This document shows positions 55,603 to 64,000 of a DNA stretch of 64,000 nt, in pieces. The notes beneath the pieces are model-generated. The model ran no database searches, was not told the origin of the DNA, and saw only the letters and a program-made list of their open reading frames with translations. The stretch comes from Pseudodesulfovibrio alkaliphilus. GTDB taxonomy: Bacteria; Desulfobacterota; Desulfovibrionia; Desulfovibrionales; Desulfovibrionaceae. Location of the stretch: positions 62,001 to 126,000 of the forward strand of contig NZ_WODC01000003.1 of NCBI RefSeq assembly GCF_009729555.1, in the 5' to 3' direction. Made by a program: the position numbers and the translations under genes. Every line of letters begins with the position of its first letter. Positions within the stretch are counted from its first letter, which is position 1.

Positions 55603-56070
55603 CTAGAAGCTGTATCCGAGAGCGGCGCGCATCTCGGCGGGAATCATGGCATCCTGTCCGGGCTCAAGGGCCTTCCAGGGGGCTCCGGCGTCCTTGCGGG
55701 CGGCCTTGACCTCTTCCAGATCGAAACCGTAGCGGGGCACCTCGAACTGCTGGCCGGGGTAGATCAGATCAGGATTCTTGATCTGGCCGCGGTTGGCCTT
55801 GTAGATCATGGGCCACATGAAGGGATCGTTGTAAATGTGCTTGTACTCGGAGATCCACCACAGGCACTCGCCCTTGGTCACGGTGTGGGACACGGGCAGG
55901 GCGTCGTACTCGGCCTTGTACACATCCATCGGATCGGTCACAACGACCTGCTCGACGATAACCTCTTTCTCCTCGACCACGACCACTTCTGGCTCGGTCT
56001 TCACTTTCTTCGAGCAACCCCAGGCAAAGACAAGGCACATGGCGATTGCAAGTAAAATCAGCTTCTTCAT
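55603..56070 (-). CDS. LysM-domain lipoprotein
   Basis: 155 residues. A signal peptide with lipobox (FAWGC, C19) is followed by a Val/Glu-rich stretch, then a LysM domain (about 62-115: SHTVTKGECLWWISEYKHIYNDPFMWPMIYKANRGQIKNPDLIYPGQQFEVP). LysM binds peptidoglycan, so the protein is probably anchored in the outer membrane and attached to the cell wall. ATG 56070 has GAGGAGG about 7 nt upstream. Confidence 0.88.
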   Translation of the reverse strand: MKKLILLAIAMCLVFAWGCSKKVKTEPEVVVVEEKEVIVEQVVVTDPMDVYKAEYDALPVSHTVTKGECLWWISEYKHIYNDPFMWPMIYKANRGQIKNPDLIYPGQQFEVPRYGFDLEEVKAARKDAGAPWKALEPGQDAMIPAEMRAALGYSF

Positions 56071-56122
56071 TGATTGCCTCCTCGGAATTGATTCGCTTTC
56101 CATACCCGCTTGTGCACACAGT

Positions 56123-56899
56123 TCACGACTGCATGCCATCTGCCCAATTATCAATTATTTTCTTTTCTTGCAAGACAATTCTACTGCAAGGGTTCTCCTC
56201 CCTCGCCTTGTCCAAAGCCTGGACCGCTTCCTCGATCCAGCCGCCCATGCGCAGGCTCTGGCTGGCCAGAACGTACATGCGCTCGGGTTCGTCGCCGTAG
56301 ATGGCCTGGATCAGTCCCTCGTACTCGTCGCGGAACACGCTCCTGACCAGCCCGTTCTGGGAAAAAATGTACCGGGCCAGCAGGACGTTGTCGCTGTGGC
56401 GATGCAGGTAGCCGGGCAGCAGTTGACGGCACTTGGCCATGATGAAGCGGATACGGGCTATCTCGCGCCGCATGGATTCCTCGGTCTGGCTGAGTACCAG
56501 GAAAAGCTGGCTGGCCACATCCTGCTCGGCGTCTGCGCTCCCGGGGTCGCCCTTGATCTGGACATGGAACCAGGGCGCGTAGTTTTCCTTCTGGTAGGCA
56601 TCTTCCTTGAGCTTGATGGTCTCGTGGAAGATGTAGCCGATGGCCCAGTCGAGCAGTCTGCCGCCAAGCTGGCCATGGGGGTCGTTGCGAAAGACGTGGT
56701 GGGCCGTGTCCTTCATTCTCCAAAGCAGCCCCTTGTCCATCTCGGTGCCAACAATGTCCCTGAGCACCTCGAACTGCACCGTGCCGTCGGTGTCAAAGCC
56801 CTCCATCTGCCGCTCCAGGGTCTCGCACGCCTGGCAAAAGAACTTGAACAGGTCCCGGACGAACTCCGGGTGCTTGGCCTGAATCCACGCCTTGGACAT
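56123..56899 (-). CDS. uncharacterised helical protein next to a histidine kinase
   Basis: 258 residues. Hydrophilic and helix-rich, with no signal peptide or TM. Segments such as ARIRFIMAKCRQLLPGYLHRHSDNVLLARYIFSQNG and a C-terminal TPR-like SQSLRMGGWIEEAVQALDKARE are notable. No family is recognised. GGAGG lies 6 nt before ATG 56899, which is 21 nt after the histidine kinase stop, so the two are probably co-expressed. Confidence 0.75.
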   Translation of the reverse strand: MSKAWIQAKHPEFVRDLFKFFCQACETLERQMEGFDTDGTVQFEVLRDIVGTEMDKGLLWRMKDTAHHVFRNDPHGQLGGRLLDWAIGYIFHETIKLKEDAYQKENYAPWFHVQIKGDPGSADAEQDVASQLFLVLSQTEESMRREIARIRFIMAKCRQLLPGYLHRHSDNVLLARYIFSQNGLVRSVFRDEYEGLIQAIYGDEPERMYVLASQSLRMGGWIEEAVQALDKAREENPCSRIVLQEKKIIDNWADGMQS

Positions 56900-56920
56900 C
56901 GCTCGCCTCCCGTCCTCCGG

Positions 56921-58345
56921 CTACACTGCCGGGAAAATGATGTCCACCCGCGCCCCGCCGTCGTCCGCGTTGCTCAGATCCATCTGTGCGCCGTGGCTTT
57001 CGAGGATGGTGGAGACCAGGGCCAGCCCCAGGCCGGTGCCGGCATCCCTGGTGGTGAAAAAGGGATCGCGCACCTGCTCGATGTGCTCGGGCACGAATCC
57101 CGGGCCGGTGTCCTGGATGGTGATGTGCAGCCCGCCCTCGTCGCGGGCGGCCCGCAAGTAGACATGGCCTCCGCCGGGCATGGCCTGCAGGGCGTTGGCG
57201 ATGAGGTTGTAGAAGGCGCGGTAGAGCAGATCCTTGTCGCCGCGCACCGTGAGATCGCCGCTGTACTCGCGGTCAATGACCACGCCGAGCTTCTCGCACT
57301 CGGGCTCCATGAACACGGCCACCTGATCGAGCAGACGCCCGGCATCGACCGCGGCCAGGGCCGGTTTCCTGGGTCGGGCATAGTCCAGAAACTCGCCCAC
57401 CGTGCGAGTCAGCCGTTTGGCCTCCTCGTGCAGGGCCTCGAGAATCCGCGTGTGGGGGCTCTGCTCCTTGGCCGCCTTTTTGAGCATCAGCTCGGCGCTG
57501 GAGCAGATGATGCCCAGAGGATTGCGAATCTCGTGGGCCACGCCCGCCACCATGCGGCCCATGCCCGCCAGTTTCTCCTGCTGCTGCAACTCGAAGATGA
57601 GCTGCTCCTTTTCGCGCAGCTGCTCGTTGCTCAGGCGCTCGGCCCGGCGCAGCACGGCCAGCACCAGGAAGAAGAGCACCACCGAAGTGAGCAGGGAAAA
57701 GGCGATGACCAGCCGCTCGAAGTTGAGCATGGCCATGAAGTCGGGGGTGATGTCCTGGGTGAACTCCATGATGCCCATGATGGGGTTTTCGGAGATGTCG
57801 GTCAGGGAGCGCTCGGCCCGCAGGGGATAGTAGGCGCGCAGGGTCAGGCTCCCCGGCTTGAGGCTGACCCGGAAGAGCGAGGCGAACTTGGAGACCCTGG
57901 CCAGGATCTCGGGCGAGAACCGGGCCGTCTCCCAGGTGCGGGTGACCATGAACAGGGCATCGCCCTTGCGCCCCACCTCGTCCTTGTCCAGGGAATAGGT
58001 GATGATGCCCTGGGGATCGTAAATGCGCAGCGAGGTGACGTGGAAGCTGTGGACCGTGGAGCGCACCACCTGATCCAGGGTCCGAAACTGCTCCTCCTGG
58101 CGAAGGCTGATGCCCCCGTAGCGCATGACCGTTGGCATGACAAAACGTGTGAACACCTGATGGCTGACGTTCTCAGCCAGGAGCAGCGCGAATTTCTCCT
58201 GCTTGTCCAGCAGGGTGCGCTCCGCGTACTTGGAAATAAAGACGGACAGCAGCAGGCTGAACCCGAGAATGATGGCGAACAGGCTCCAGGAAATGACCTT
58301 GACGAACTGGAGCGGCTTGCCGCCGCCGTCGCTATGCTGTGTCAA
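56921..58345 (-). CDS. two-TM sensor histidine kinase
   Basis: 474 residues. TM1 about 18-38, a periplasmic sensor (40-205, with FHVTSLRIYDPQGIITYSLD), TM2 about 210-232, a coiled linker, HisKA with H271 in GVAHEIRNPLG and a HATPase_c domain (YNLIANALQAMPGG, TGLGLALVSTIL). It resembles NtrB/ZraS-type kinases that pair with sigma-54 activators, but no such gene is adjacent. The start is TTG 58345 with AGGGG upstream and is uncertain. Confidence 0.87.
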   Translation of the reverse strand: MTQHSDGGGKPLQFVKVISWSLFAIILGFSLLLSVFISKYAERTLLDKQEKFALLLAENVSHQVFTRFVMPTVMRYGGISLRQEEQFRTLDQVVRSTVHSFHVTSLRIYDPQGIITYSLDKDEVGRKGDALFMVTRTWETARFSPEILARVSKFASLFRVSLKPGSLTLRAYYPLRAERSLTDISENPIMGIMEFTQDITPDFMAMLNFERLVIAFSLLTSVVLFFLVLAVLRRAERLSNEQLREKEQLIFELQQQEKLAGMGRMVAGVAHEIRNPLGIICSSAELMLKKAAKEQSPHTRILEALHEEAKRLTRTVGEFLDYARPRKPALAAVDAGRLLDQVAVFMEPECEKLGVVIDREYSGDLTVRGDKDLLYRAFYNLIANALQAMPGGGHVYLRAARDEGGLHITIQDTGPGFVPEHIEQVRDPFFTTRDAGTGLGLALVSTILESHGAQMDLSNADDGGARVDIIFPAV

Positions 58346-58421
58346 CGAAGTGAACCCCTGTACCGGGCCATCGGCCCGGCCGGTCGTAGGTATGTCCCCA
58401 TCCGGGCCGCCCCCGGAGCGA

Positions 58422-59762
58422 TCAGAATTGCCGCAGATCGCGATCCGCCGTGAGGAAGGCGTTCAGGGCCGCCTTCTCCTCCGTCAGCCCGTCGGCGTTC
58501 ATCCGCGCCTTGGCCAGCCGCTTGCCCATCTCCACCGCGGGCTGATCAAGGGGGTTGATGCCCATGAGCCAGCCGGTGAGGATGGTGGCCGCTCCCAGCA
58601 GAGCGATGAGCTTGCCCGCCTGCCTGGGCCCGTCGTCGGACAGGCGCAGTTCCACCAGGGGCACCCCGCTGTCCGAAAGGGCCATGCGTGTGCCCAGGGC
58701 CTCGGCCTGGAGCAACTCCCCGAAATCCCGCCCCCGGACATAGGCGAACTGATCCGGCAGGTCGGAGGGAAACTTCGGTCCCCGCGGCAGGTTCGGACAG
58801 GTCAGGAACAGGCATGCCTTGTTGCGGATGCCGTCCATGAACATCTGGTTGACCGAGTGCTGGTCCGTGACGCCCACGGCCGGGATGGGCTGGCTGCCCT
58901 TGCCCTCCTTGCCCAGCGACTCGGCCCACAGCTGGGCGAACCAGTCGCCAAACCGCGCCCACAAGGGGATATAGGCGAAAAAGATCATCTCATCAAAGCC
59001 CTTTTCGAGGAGCGCCGCGCCCCAAACGGCCAGTTGGAAGGAGCCGTGTGCGGCCAGGGCGTCGCCGGTCAGACCGGGAGCGGCCAGGGGCGCAGCCACC
59101 TGACGCGCTCCGTCCATCAGCGCGTCGATGTCCATGCCCAGAAACAGGGCCGGGATCAGCCCCACGGCCGAAAGCACGGAATACCGGCCGCCGAGGTTGT
59201 CGGGCACAGGCAGGGCCCGGATGGCATGGCGCTCGGCCTCACCGCGCAGGAACCCCCGGTCCTCGTCCGTGACAAGGAGCATGTGGGCGGCCCAGGCATC
59301 GCCCAGGCGGGTACGCATCCACTCCTTGACGATGAAATATTGCCCCACGGTCTCGATGGTCCCCCCGGACTTGGAGACCGTGACCACCACGGTTTTCTCG
59401 GGCGGCAATTTGGCCAGATACGCCTCCAGGGCGTAGGCGTCCACGTTGTCCGCCACCCACAGCCAGGGACCGGCATGGCCCGGCTGGTCCTGCTGGGGGA
59501 AGAACGCCTGTTGCAGAGCCCGCGCACCCAGGGCCGACCCGCCGATGCCAAGCAAAAGCATATGATCGAAGGTCTTGAGAAAATCCTTGAGCTGCGCCAG
59601 CTCGTCCCCGAGGGCCGGGCCGTAGGGCATGGTCAGAAAGGGGAGCCTGCCCGCGCCCGTCTCCGCGGCCAGCCGCGAGGCCATCTCCCCAGCCCGCGCC
59701 TCAAGGGGGGCGGTGTCAAGATTTTCCAGATTCGCGCCAGTCCAGTCGAGCATATCGACCAT
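58422..59762 (-). CDS. pgi: glucose-6-phosphate isomerase
   Basis: 446 residues. The phosphate-binding SKSGGTIET and GIGGSALGARAL motifs are present, with GVTDQHSVNQMFMDG in the second sugar-isomerase domain. It interconverts glucose-6-P and fructose-6-P in glycolysis and gluconeogenesis. The length matches the shorter bacterial enzymes. ATG 59762 is supported by AAGGAGG 6 nt upstream rather than ATG 59822. radA lies upstream on the same strand. Confidence 0.93.
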   Translation of the reverse strand: MVDMLDWTGANLENLDTAPLEARAGEMASRLAAETGAGRLPFLTMPYGPALGDELAQLKDFLKTFDHMLLLGIGGSALGARALQQAFFPQQDQPGHAGPWLWVADNVDAYALEAYLAKLPPEKTVVVTVSKSGGTIETVGQYFIVKEWMRTRLGDAWAAHMLLVTDEDRGFLRGEAERHAIRALPVPDNLGGRYSVLSAVGLIPALFLGMDIDALMDGARQVAAPLAAPGLTGDALAAHGSFQLAVWGAALLEKGFDEMIFFAYIPLWARFGDWFAQLWAESLGKEGKGSQPIPAVGVTDQHSVNQMFMDGIRNKACLFLTCPNLPRGPKFPSDLPDQFAYVRGRDFGELLQAEALGTRMALSDSGVPLVELRLSDDGPRQAGKLIALLGAATILTGWLMGINPLDQPAVEMGKRLAKARMNADGLTEEKAALNAFLTADRDLRQF

Positions 59763-59890
59763 GGTGTCCTCCTTGGGCTGAACGGTCGTGACCTGAAACA
59801 GGCCGGTCACAGGAAAGGCCACAGTACCAGCATTCCCGAAAAAGGGAAGGGCCGGGGGTGCGGACCTACGCCTCTGCTCCGCCCGGCGGG

Positions 59891-61216
59891 CTATTCCGGC
59901 TTGCCGAAAAGCGTCCGCTGCAGTTCGGCCAGGGTCGGGCAGGTCCCGGCGTGACAGACCGGCTCATGGCCCAGCCGGTCCGCCTGCTTGAGGCGCACCT
60001 CATGGGCGACCACGGGCCGCACCTGGCCGTTAAGGTCGATCTCGCCCCAGAAGGCGGCCATCTCGGGCAGCGGCCGGTCATAGTAGGAGGAGAGCACGGC
60101 CGAAACCACGGCCAGATCGAGGCCGGGGTCGCGGGAAGCCAGACCGCCCGTGATCTTGGCATAAATGTCATGGCCGCCGAGGTTGAGCCTAAGCCGCTTC
60201 TCCAGCACGGCCAGCAGCAGATTGAGGCGATTGGTGTCAAACCCCAGCGCCGTACGCCGGGGGATGGACAGAAACGACTTGGAGACAAGGGCCTGCACCT
60301 CCACGGCAAAGGGGCGCTGGCCATCCACGGCCAGGGCCATGGCCGTGCCCGAAAGGCTCGGGTCCCGGGCACCAAGAAAGAAGGTGGCCGGGTCCTCCAC
60401 CACCTTGAGCCCCTCTTCGGTCATGGTGAAGACCACCAGCTCGTCGCTGGGACCGAATCGGTTCTTGAGCACCCGCAGCACGCGGGAGAAATGCTTGCGG
60501 TCCCCTTCGAGGTAGAGAACCGTGTCCACCATGTGCTCCAGCAGTTTCGGTCCGGCGATCTGCCCGTCCTTGGTCACATGCCCCACCAGGATCAGGGTGG
60601 TGTCTGTCCGCTTGGTCTTCTCCACCAGTTCGCCGGACACGGCGCGCACCTGCCCCACGGACCCGGGGATACCCTCGGCCAGTGGCGAGGCCAGGGTCTG
60701 GACCGAGTCCACAATGAGCAGCTCGGGCGGATTCGGCCCGTCGAGCACGGCCAGCGCATCCTCGACCTTGTTGGTGGCCAGGGCCATCAGACCGGGACCC
60801 AGCAGGCCGAGCCGCTCGGCCCGGCCCTTGAGCTGGGGAAGGGACTCCTCCCCCGAGAGATACACGGCGGTGCGGCCCAGGCGGGCCTGCCCTCCGGCCA
60901 ATTGCAGGAGCAGGGTCGATTTGCCGATGCCCGGCTCTCCCCCCAGCAGGATGGCCGCGCCCGGCACCAGCCCGCTGCCAAGCAGGGCGTCCAGGGCTTC
61001 AACACCCGAAGGACGCGCAGCCAGATCCTCTGCCTTGAGGTCCTCCAGCAGCCGGGGGTGGTCCCGAACGCTGTCCCCGCCCGCCAGGGCGGCCGTGGCC
61101 CGATTGACCGTCACAGGCTCCAGCGTGTTCCACTCCTTGCACGACGGGCATTGCCCCTGCCAGCGCGGCGACTGCCCTCCGCAGGAGGCGCAACGATAAG
61201 CTTCCCTGGTTTTCAC
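59891..61216 (-). CDS. radA: DNA repair protein RadA
   Basis: 441 residues. N-terminal zinc finger (C9, C12, C23, C26), RecA-like core with Walker A GEPGIGKST, the RadA-specific KNRFG motif, and a C-terminal Lon-like domain. RadA processes recombination intermediates by driving branch migration. Length and motif order are standard. It lies between pgi and a small exported-protein gene, all on the minus strand. Confidence 0.95.
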   Translation of the reverse strand: MKTREAYRCASCGGQSPRWQGQCPSCKEWNTLEPVTVNRATAALAGGDSVRDHPRLLEDLKAEDLAARPSGVEALDALLGSGLVPGAAILLGGEPGIGKSTLLLQLAGGQARLGRTAVYLSGEESLPQLKGRAERLGLLGPGLMALATNKVEDALAVLDGPNPPELLIVDSVQTLASPLAEGIPGSVGQVRAVSGELVEKTKRTDTTLILVGHVTKDGQIAGPKLLEHMVDTVLYLEGDRKHFSRVLRVLKNRFGPSDELVVFTMTEEGLKVVEDPATFFLGARDPSLSGTAMALAVDGQRPFAVEVQALVSKSFLSIPRRTALGFDTNRLNLLLAVLEKRLRLNLGGHDIYAKITGGLASRDPGLDLAVVSAVLSSYYDRPLPEMAAFWGEIDLNGQVRPVVAHEVRLKQADRLGHEPVCHAGTCPTLAELQRTLFGKPE

Positions 61217-61219
61217 AGG

Positions 61220-61627
61220 CTACCGCGCCCTGGTCCAGATTTCGCGCCCAGTCAAGCCGTTGCCGACGCCTGCAAAGACCCATTTGCCGGAAAACCCGTC
61301 CCCGGTGGCCTTGAGCACGGTCACACCGGCCTCGGAACCATCCTCGCTGGTGAAGGACAAGCTCAGGGTCCCGGCAGACTCGTCAAAGAATCCGACGCCC
61401 ACATAGACGTGGCCGTCCATCTCGCCGCGGTACTTCCAGGCTTCTCCCCAGGCGGTCAGGCCCACAGTGCCCTCATAGTCCTTGGGCCCTGAGGGGTCCG
61501 AACCGGGGTCCCACCCCGCCACGGCGTAGCTTCCTGCAATATCGGCCCCTCCGGCAAGCGCCGGTCCGGGGACGAACAGCGCAACAGTCATGAGGATCAG
61601 AAAGGACCTCAGCGCATGTTTGATCAT
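61220..61627 (-). CDS. small exported protein of unknown function
   Basis: 135 residues with a signal peptide ([27 protein letters not shown]). The mature part ([63 protein letters not shown]) looks like a small beta-barrel and has no cysteine. No family was recognised. GGAGA lies about 8 nt upstream of ATG 61627. It ends 3 nt before the radA start. Confidence 0.75.
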   Translation of the reverse strand: MIKHALRSFLILMTVALFVPGPALAGGADIAGSYAVAGWDPGSDPSGPKDYEGTVGLTAWGEAWKYRGEMDGHVYVGVGFFDESAGTLSLSFTSEDGSEAGVTVLKATGDGFSGKWVFAGVGNGLTGREIWTRAR

Positions 61628-61983
61628 ATCCCAATCTCCTTGTTTTCTGTGGCATTGTCCTGGCGCCGTCCCGGTCCGCCCCGCAATGGTCGCGGGCCAC
61701 GGCAGTGCCTGTCCGGGGTTTTCGCACTATCCCGTGTTTTGCGTCAAAATGTCCAGCCCGGAAAAAAAGCCGCAAGGCAGGGCAAACCCGCAGGCACATC
61801 CCGGCATCGCGGCGTCTTCCGTGCACAATGCAAGAGCGCTTCGTGCAAACAGGTGGACAACCTCGCCACCGGGCGCCATTCCCCGCCGGGCCGTCGGGCC
61901 ACCCTCTCTTCTCCGCTTGGATTGCGGGGGCAAACGTGCTAAAGCGGCCTCCACGAGCTTTTCCCGGAGGAGATCAGGAAGCC
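61628..61983. other. divergent intergenic region upstream of argS
   Basis: 356 nt with no recognised gene. A weak candidate promoter for argS is TTGGAT (61917-61922), 17 nt, TAAAGC (61940-61945). Confidence 0.4.
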
Positions 61984-63627
61984 ATGAGAGCGAAGACACA
62001 TCTTGAAAATGCGCTGCAAAAGGTGCTGGCCGACAAGGGTTTTGCGTGGCCGGACAAGGCCGTCATCGAGCCGCCCAAGGACAGGCGGTTCGGCGACATG
62101 TCGGCCAATGTGGCCATGATGCTGGCCAAGCAGGCGGCCAAACCGCCCCGCGCCATCGCCGAGGAAATCAAGGAGGCCATGGCCGACGACCCGCGCCTCG
62201 CCCGCATCGAAATCGCCGGGCCGGGATTCCTCAACTTCACCTTCGCGCCCGGCTTCTGGCAGGAAACCGTGGCCGTCATCCGCGAGGCGGACGGAACCTA
62301 CGGCGCATCCGATCTGGGCAAGGGCGTCCGGGTGCAGGTGGAATATGTTTCGGCCAACCCCACCGGACCGCTGCACATCGGCCACGGCCGGGGCGCGGCC
62401 CTGGGAGACTCCCTGGTGCGAATCCTGGAAAAGGCCGGGCACGAGGTCGAGGCCGAGTACTACGTCAACGACGCGGGCCGCCAGATGCTCATCCTCGGCT
62501 CGTCCATCTGGTACCGGCTCAAGGAGCTGGCAGGCCGCAACGAGGCAGAGCCCGAGGACTACTACCGGGGCGACTACATCATCGACATCGCCCGCGACGT
62601 GCTGGCCGCCAACCCGGACATTCTGGAGATGGACGAGGCCGCGGCCGTGAAAATCTGCAAGGACCACGGCATGAACGAGATCCTTGAGGGCATCAGGGAG
62701 GATCTGCGGGCCTTTGGCGTACGCCACGATGTCTGGTTCTCCGAGAAAAGTCTGGTGGCCGACGGGCTGGTGGACGAGACCTTTGCGGACCTGCGCCGCA
62801 GCGGCCTGGGATTCGACCAGGACGGCGCCTTCTGGTTCCGTTCCACGCAGTTTGGCGACGACAAGGACCGCGTGCTGCGCAAATCCGGCGGCGACACCAC
62901 CTATTTCGCCTCTGACATCGCCTACCACGACCACAAGTTCAAGCGCGGCTTTGATCTGGTGGTGGACATCTGGGGTGCGGACCACCACGGCTACGTGCCG
63001 CGCATGATGGCCGCCTGCGAGGCCTTGGGCAAAAAGGGAGGGCTCCACGTCATCCTGGTCAACCTCGTCAACCTGCTGCGCGACGGCGAGCCCGTGGCCA
63101 TGTCCACCCGTGCGGGCGAGTTCGAGACCCTGAAGGACGTGGTGGACGAGGTGGGCGCGGACGCGGCCCGATTCATGTTCCTCTCGCGCAAGTCCGACTC
63201 CCGGCTGGATTTCGACCTGGAGCTGGTCAAGCAAAAGACCATGGACAACCCGGTCTACTATGTGCAGTACGCCCATGCGCGCATCTGCTCGCTCTTTGCC
63301 AAGGCCGCCGAGGCGGGCGTAAGCCCCGCCGGGCCGGACGGGACCTCACTGGCCATGCTCGACACCGAGTTCGACATGGACCTGCTGCGCCTGCTCGACC
63401 AGTATCCCGACTATGTGGAATCCGCCGCCCGCGCCCAGAGCCCGCACCTGATCAGCAGCTATCTTCAGGAGCTTGCCTCCACCCTGCACAGATACTATAC
63501 CAATTGCCATGTCCTCTCGGCAGACCCGGCCCTGGCCTCGGCCCGGCTGATGCTGCTGGGCTGCGTGGCCGGGGTGGTCAGGGACGGCCTGGGGCTGCTC
63601 GGCGTGAACGCCCCGCAATCCATGTAG
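61984..63627 (+). CDS. argS: arginyl-tRNA synthetase
   Basis: 547 residues, class Ia synthetase. The N-terminal additional domain (1-110) is followed by the catalytic domain with [12 protein letters not shown] (HIGH) and VWFSEKSL, a [12 protein letters not shown] segment and MSTRAGEF in place of KMSKS. The helical anticodon-binding domain ends in [26 protein letters not shown] lies just before ATG 61984. Confidence 0.95.
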   Translation: MRAKTHLENALQKVLADKGFAWPDKAVIEPPKDRRFGDMSANVAMMLAKQAAKPPRAIAEEIKEAMADDPRLARIEIAGPGFLNFTFAPGFWQETVAVIREADGTYGASDLGKGVRVQVEYVSANPTGPLHIGHGRGAALGDSLVRILEKAGHEVEAEYYVNDAGRQMLILGSSIWYRLKELAGRNEAEPEDYYRGDYIIDIARDVLAANPDILEMDEAAAVKICKDHGMNEILEGIREDLRAFGVRHDVWFSEKSLVADGLVDETFADLRRSGLGFDQDGAFWFRSTQFGDDKDRVLRKSGGDTTYFASDIAYHDHKFKRGFDLVVDIWGADHHGYVPRMMAACEALGKKGGLHVILVNLVNLLRDGEPVAMSTRAGEFETLKDVVDEVGADAARFMFLSRKSDSRLDFDLELVKQKTMDNPVYYVQYAHARICSLFAKAAEAGVSPAGPDGTSLAMLDTEFDMDLLRLLDQYPDYVESAARAQSPHLISSYLQELASTLHRYYTNCHVLSADPALASARLMLLGCVAGVVRDGLGLLGVNAPQSM

Positions 63628-63651
63628 CGAGCGCGAGGGGGCAAGGAAATC

Positions 63652-64000
63652 ATGGCAGACATCGGCGCAACGCCGCCCAAAGTCAAAACTCCCAAGCAGA
63701 GCAGGCCGGGCAGGACATGGGACTTCTCCCTGACCCTGCCGGGCATGATCAGCGCGGTCGGCGCGGGGGCACTCGCCCTGACCTTCTTCTTCGTCATGGG
63801 CATCCTCATCGGACGCGGCTACCGGCCCGAGGCGGATGTGCCCAGGCTCGGCCAGATCATGCCGCGCACCGAGCACGGCCAACTGGCTGAAGAACAACCG
63901 CTTCCCACCGTCCTCCAGGCCGAGGAGCTGGAATACCCCGACCGCCTCAGGGTCTCGCCCGACAAGATCATGGACATCCTGCCGCCCGAGCCGACTCCTG
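63652..64000 (+). CDS. single-TM protein, 3' truncated by window end (possible SPOR-domain protein)
   Basis: 116 codons are visible before the sequence ends. A basic N-terminus (PKVKTPKQSRPGRTWDF) is followed by one TM (about 34-53, VGAGALALTFFFVMGILIG) and a Pro/Glu-rich stretch. This layout, one TM then a Pro-rich linker, is typical of proteins with a C-terminal SPOR peptidoglycan-binding domain, and such genes often follow argS in Desulfovibrio, but the domain itself is outside the window. GCAAGGAAA lies upstream. Confidence 0.7.
   Translation, partial: MADIGATPPKVKTPKQSRPGRTWDFSLTLPGMISAVGAGALALTFFFVMGILIGRGYRPEADVPRLGQIMPRTEHGQLAEEQPLPTVLQAEELEYPDRLRVSPDKIMDILPPEPTP

Overview
The window reads as GC-rich chromosomal DNA of a sulfate-reducing deltaproteobacterium, most likely Desulfovibrionaceae (Desulfovibrio or Pseudodesulfovibrio). 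This is inferred from the mix of tripartite TRAP transporters, many hybrid histidine kinases, an RsbU/RsbW/STAS partner switch, a nickel ABC importer, glutaminyl-tRNA synthetase, and tightly packed genes often joined by 4-nt ATGA overlaps. No rRNA, tRNA, CRISPR array, prophage or insertion sequence with a transposase was recognised.

Positions 1-17.7 kb are mainly signalling and envelope genes. They hold a partner-switch operon (SpoIIE phosphatase, cut by the window edge, then RsbW-like kinase and STAS protein), a lipoprotein, a membrane protein, a THUMP RNA methyltransferase, a family-2 glycosyltransferase, a deacetylase-glycosyltransferase fusion and a hybrid kinase. Facing the kinase is a five-gene run joined by four successive 4-nt overlaps: receiver-STAS regulator, exported thioredoxin-like protein, GAF/GAF/TM/pseudo-rhodanese protein, MauE-like membrane protein and lipoprotein. 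A PAS histidine kinase follows.

Positions 17.7-30.4 kb hold a small zinc-ribbon protein, an RTX/FG-GAP exoprotein, a TetR gene with two palindromic operators, a TRAP operon with two tandem substrate-binding proteins, an Lrp-type regulator with alanine dehydrogenase, a TPR protein, a ferredoxin-nitroreductase and glnS. Positions 30.5-35.9 kb form a monovalent-cation cassette: a TrkA-C protein, a CPA2 antiporter, a DUF1538 pair, a PII-like protein and a potassium channel with RCK domains.

Positions 35.9-49.7 kb hold a sigma-54 activator with a degenerate receiver, a second copy of the TPR family, a radical SAM/SPASM protein, two consecutive pairs of XRE-cupin regulator plus AMP-forming acyl-CoA ligase, and nikABCDE. 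The second XRE-cupin gene lies between two oppositely oriented copies of an intergenic repeat.

Positions 49.7-64 kb hold an AraC regulator with an EamA exporter, a three-gene ATP-grasp ligase / inactive transglutaminase-7TM / retropepsin system, a LysM lipoprotein, an uncharacterised conserved-looking protein with a histidine kinase, pgi, radA, a small exported protein, argS and the start of a single-TM protein that runs off the end. Functions are family-level calls read from the translated sequence; no database search was run.
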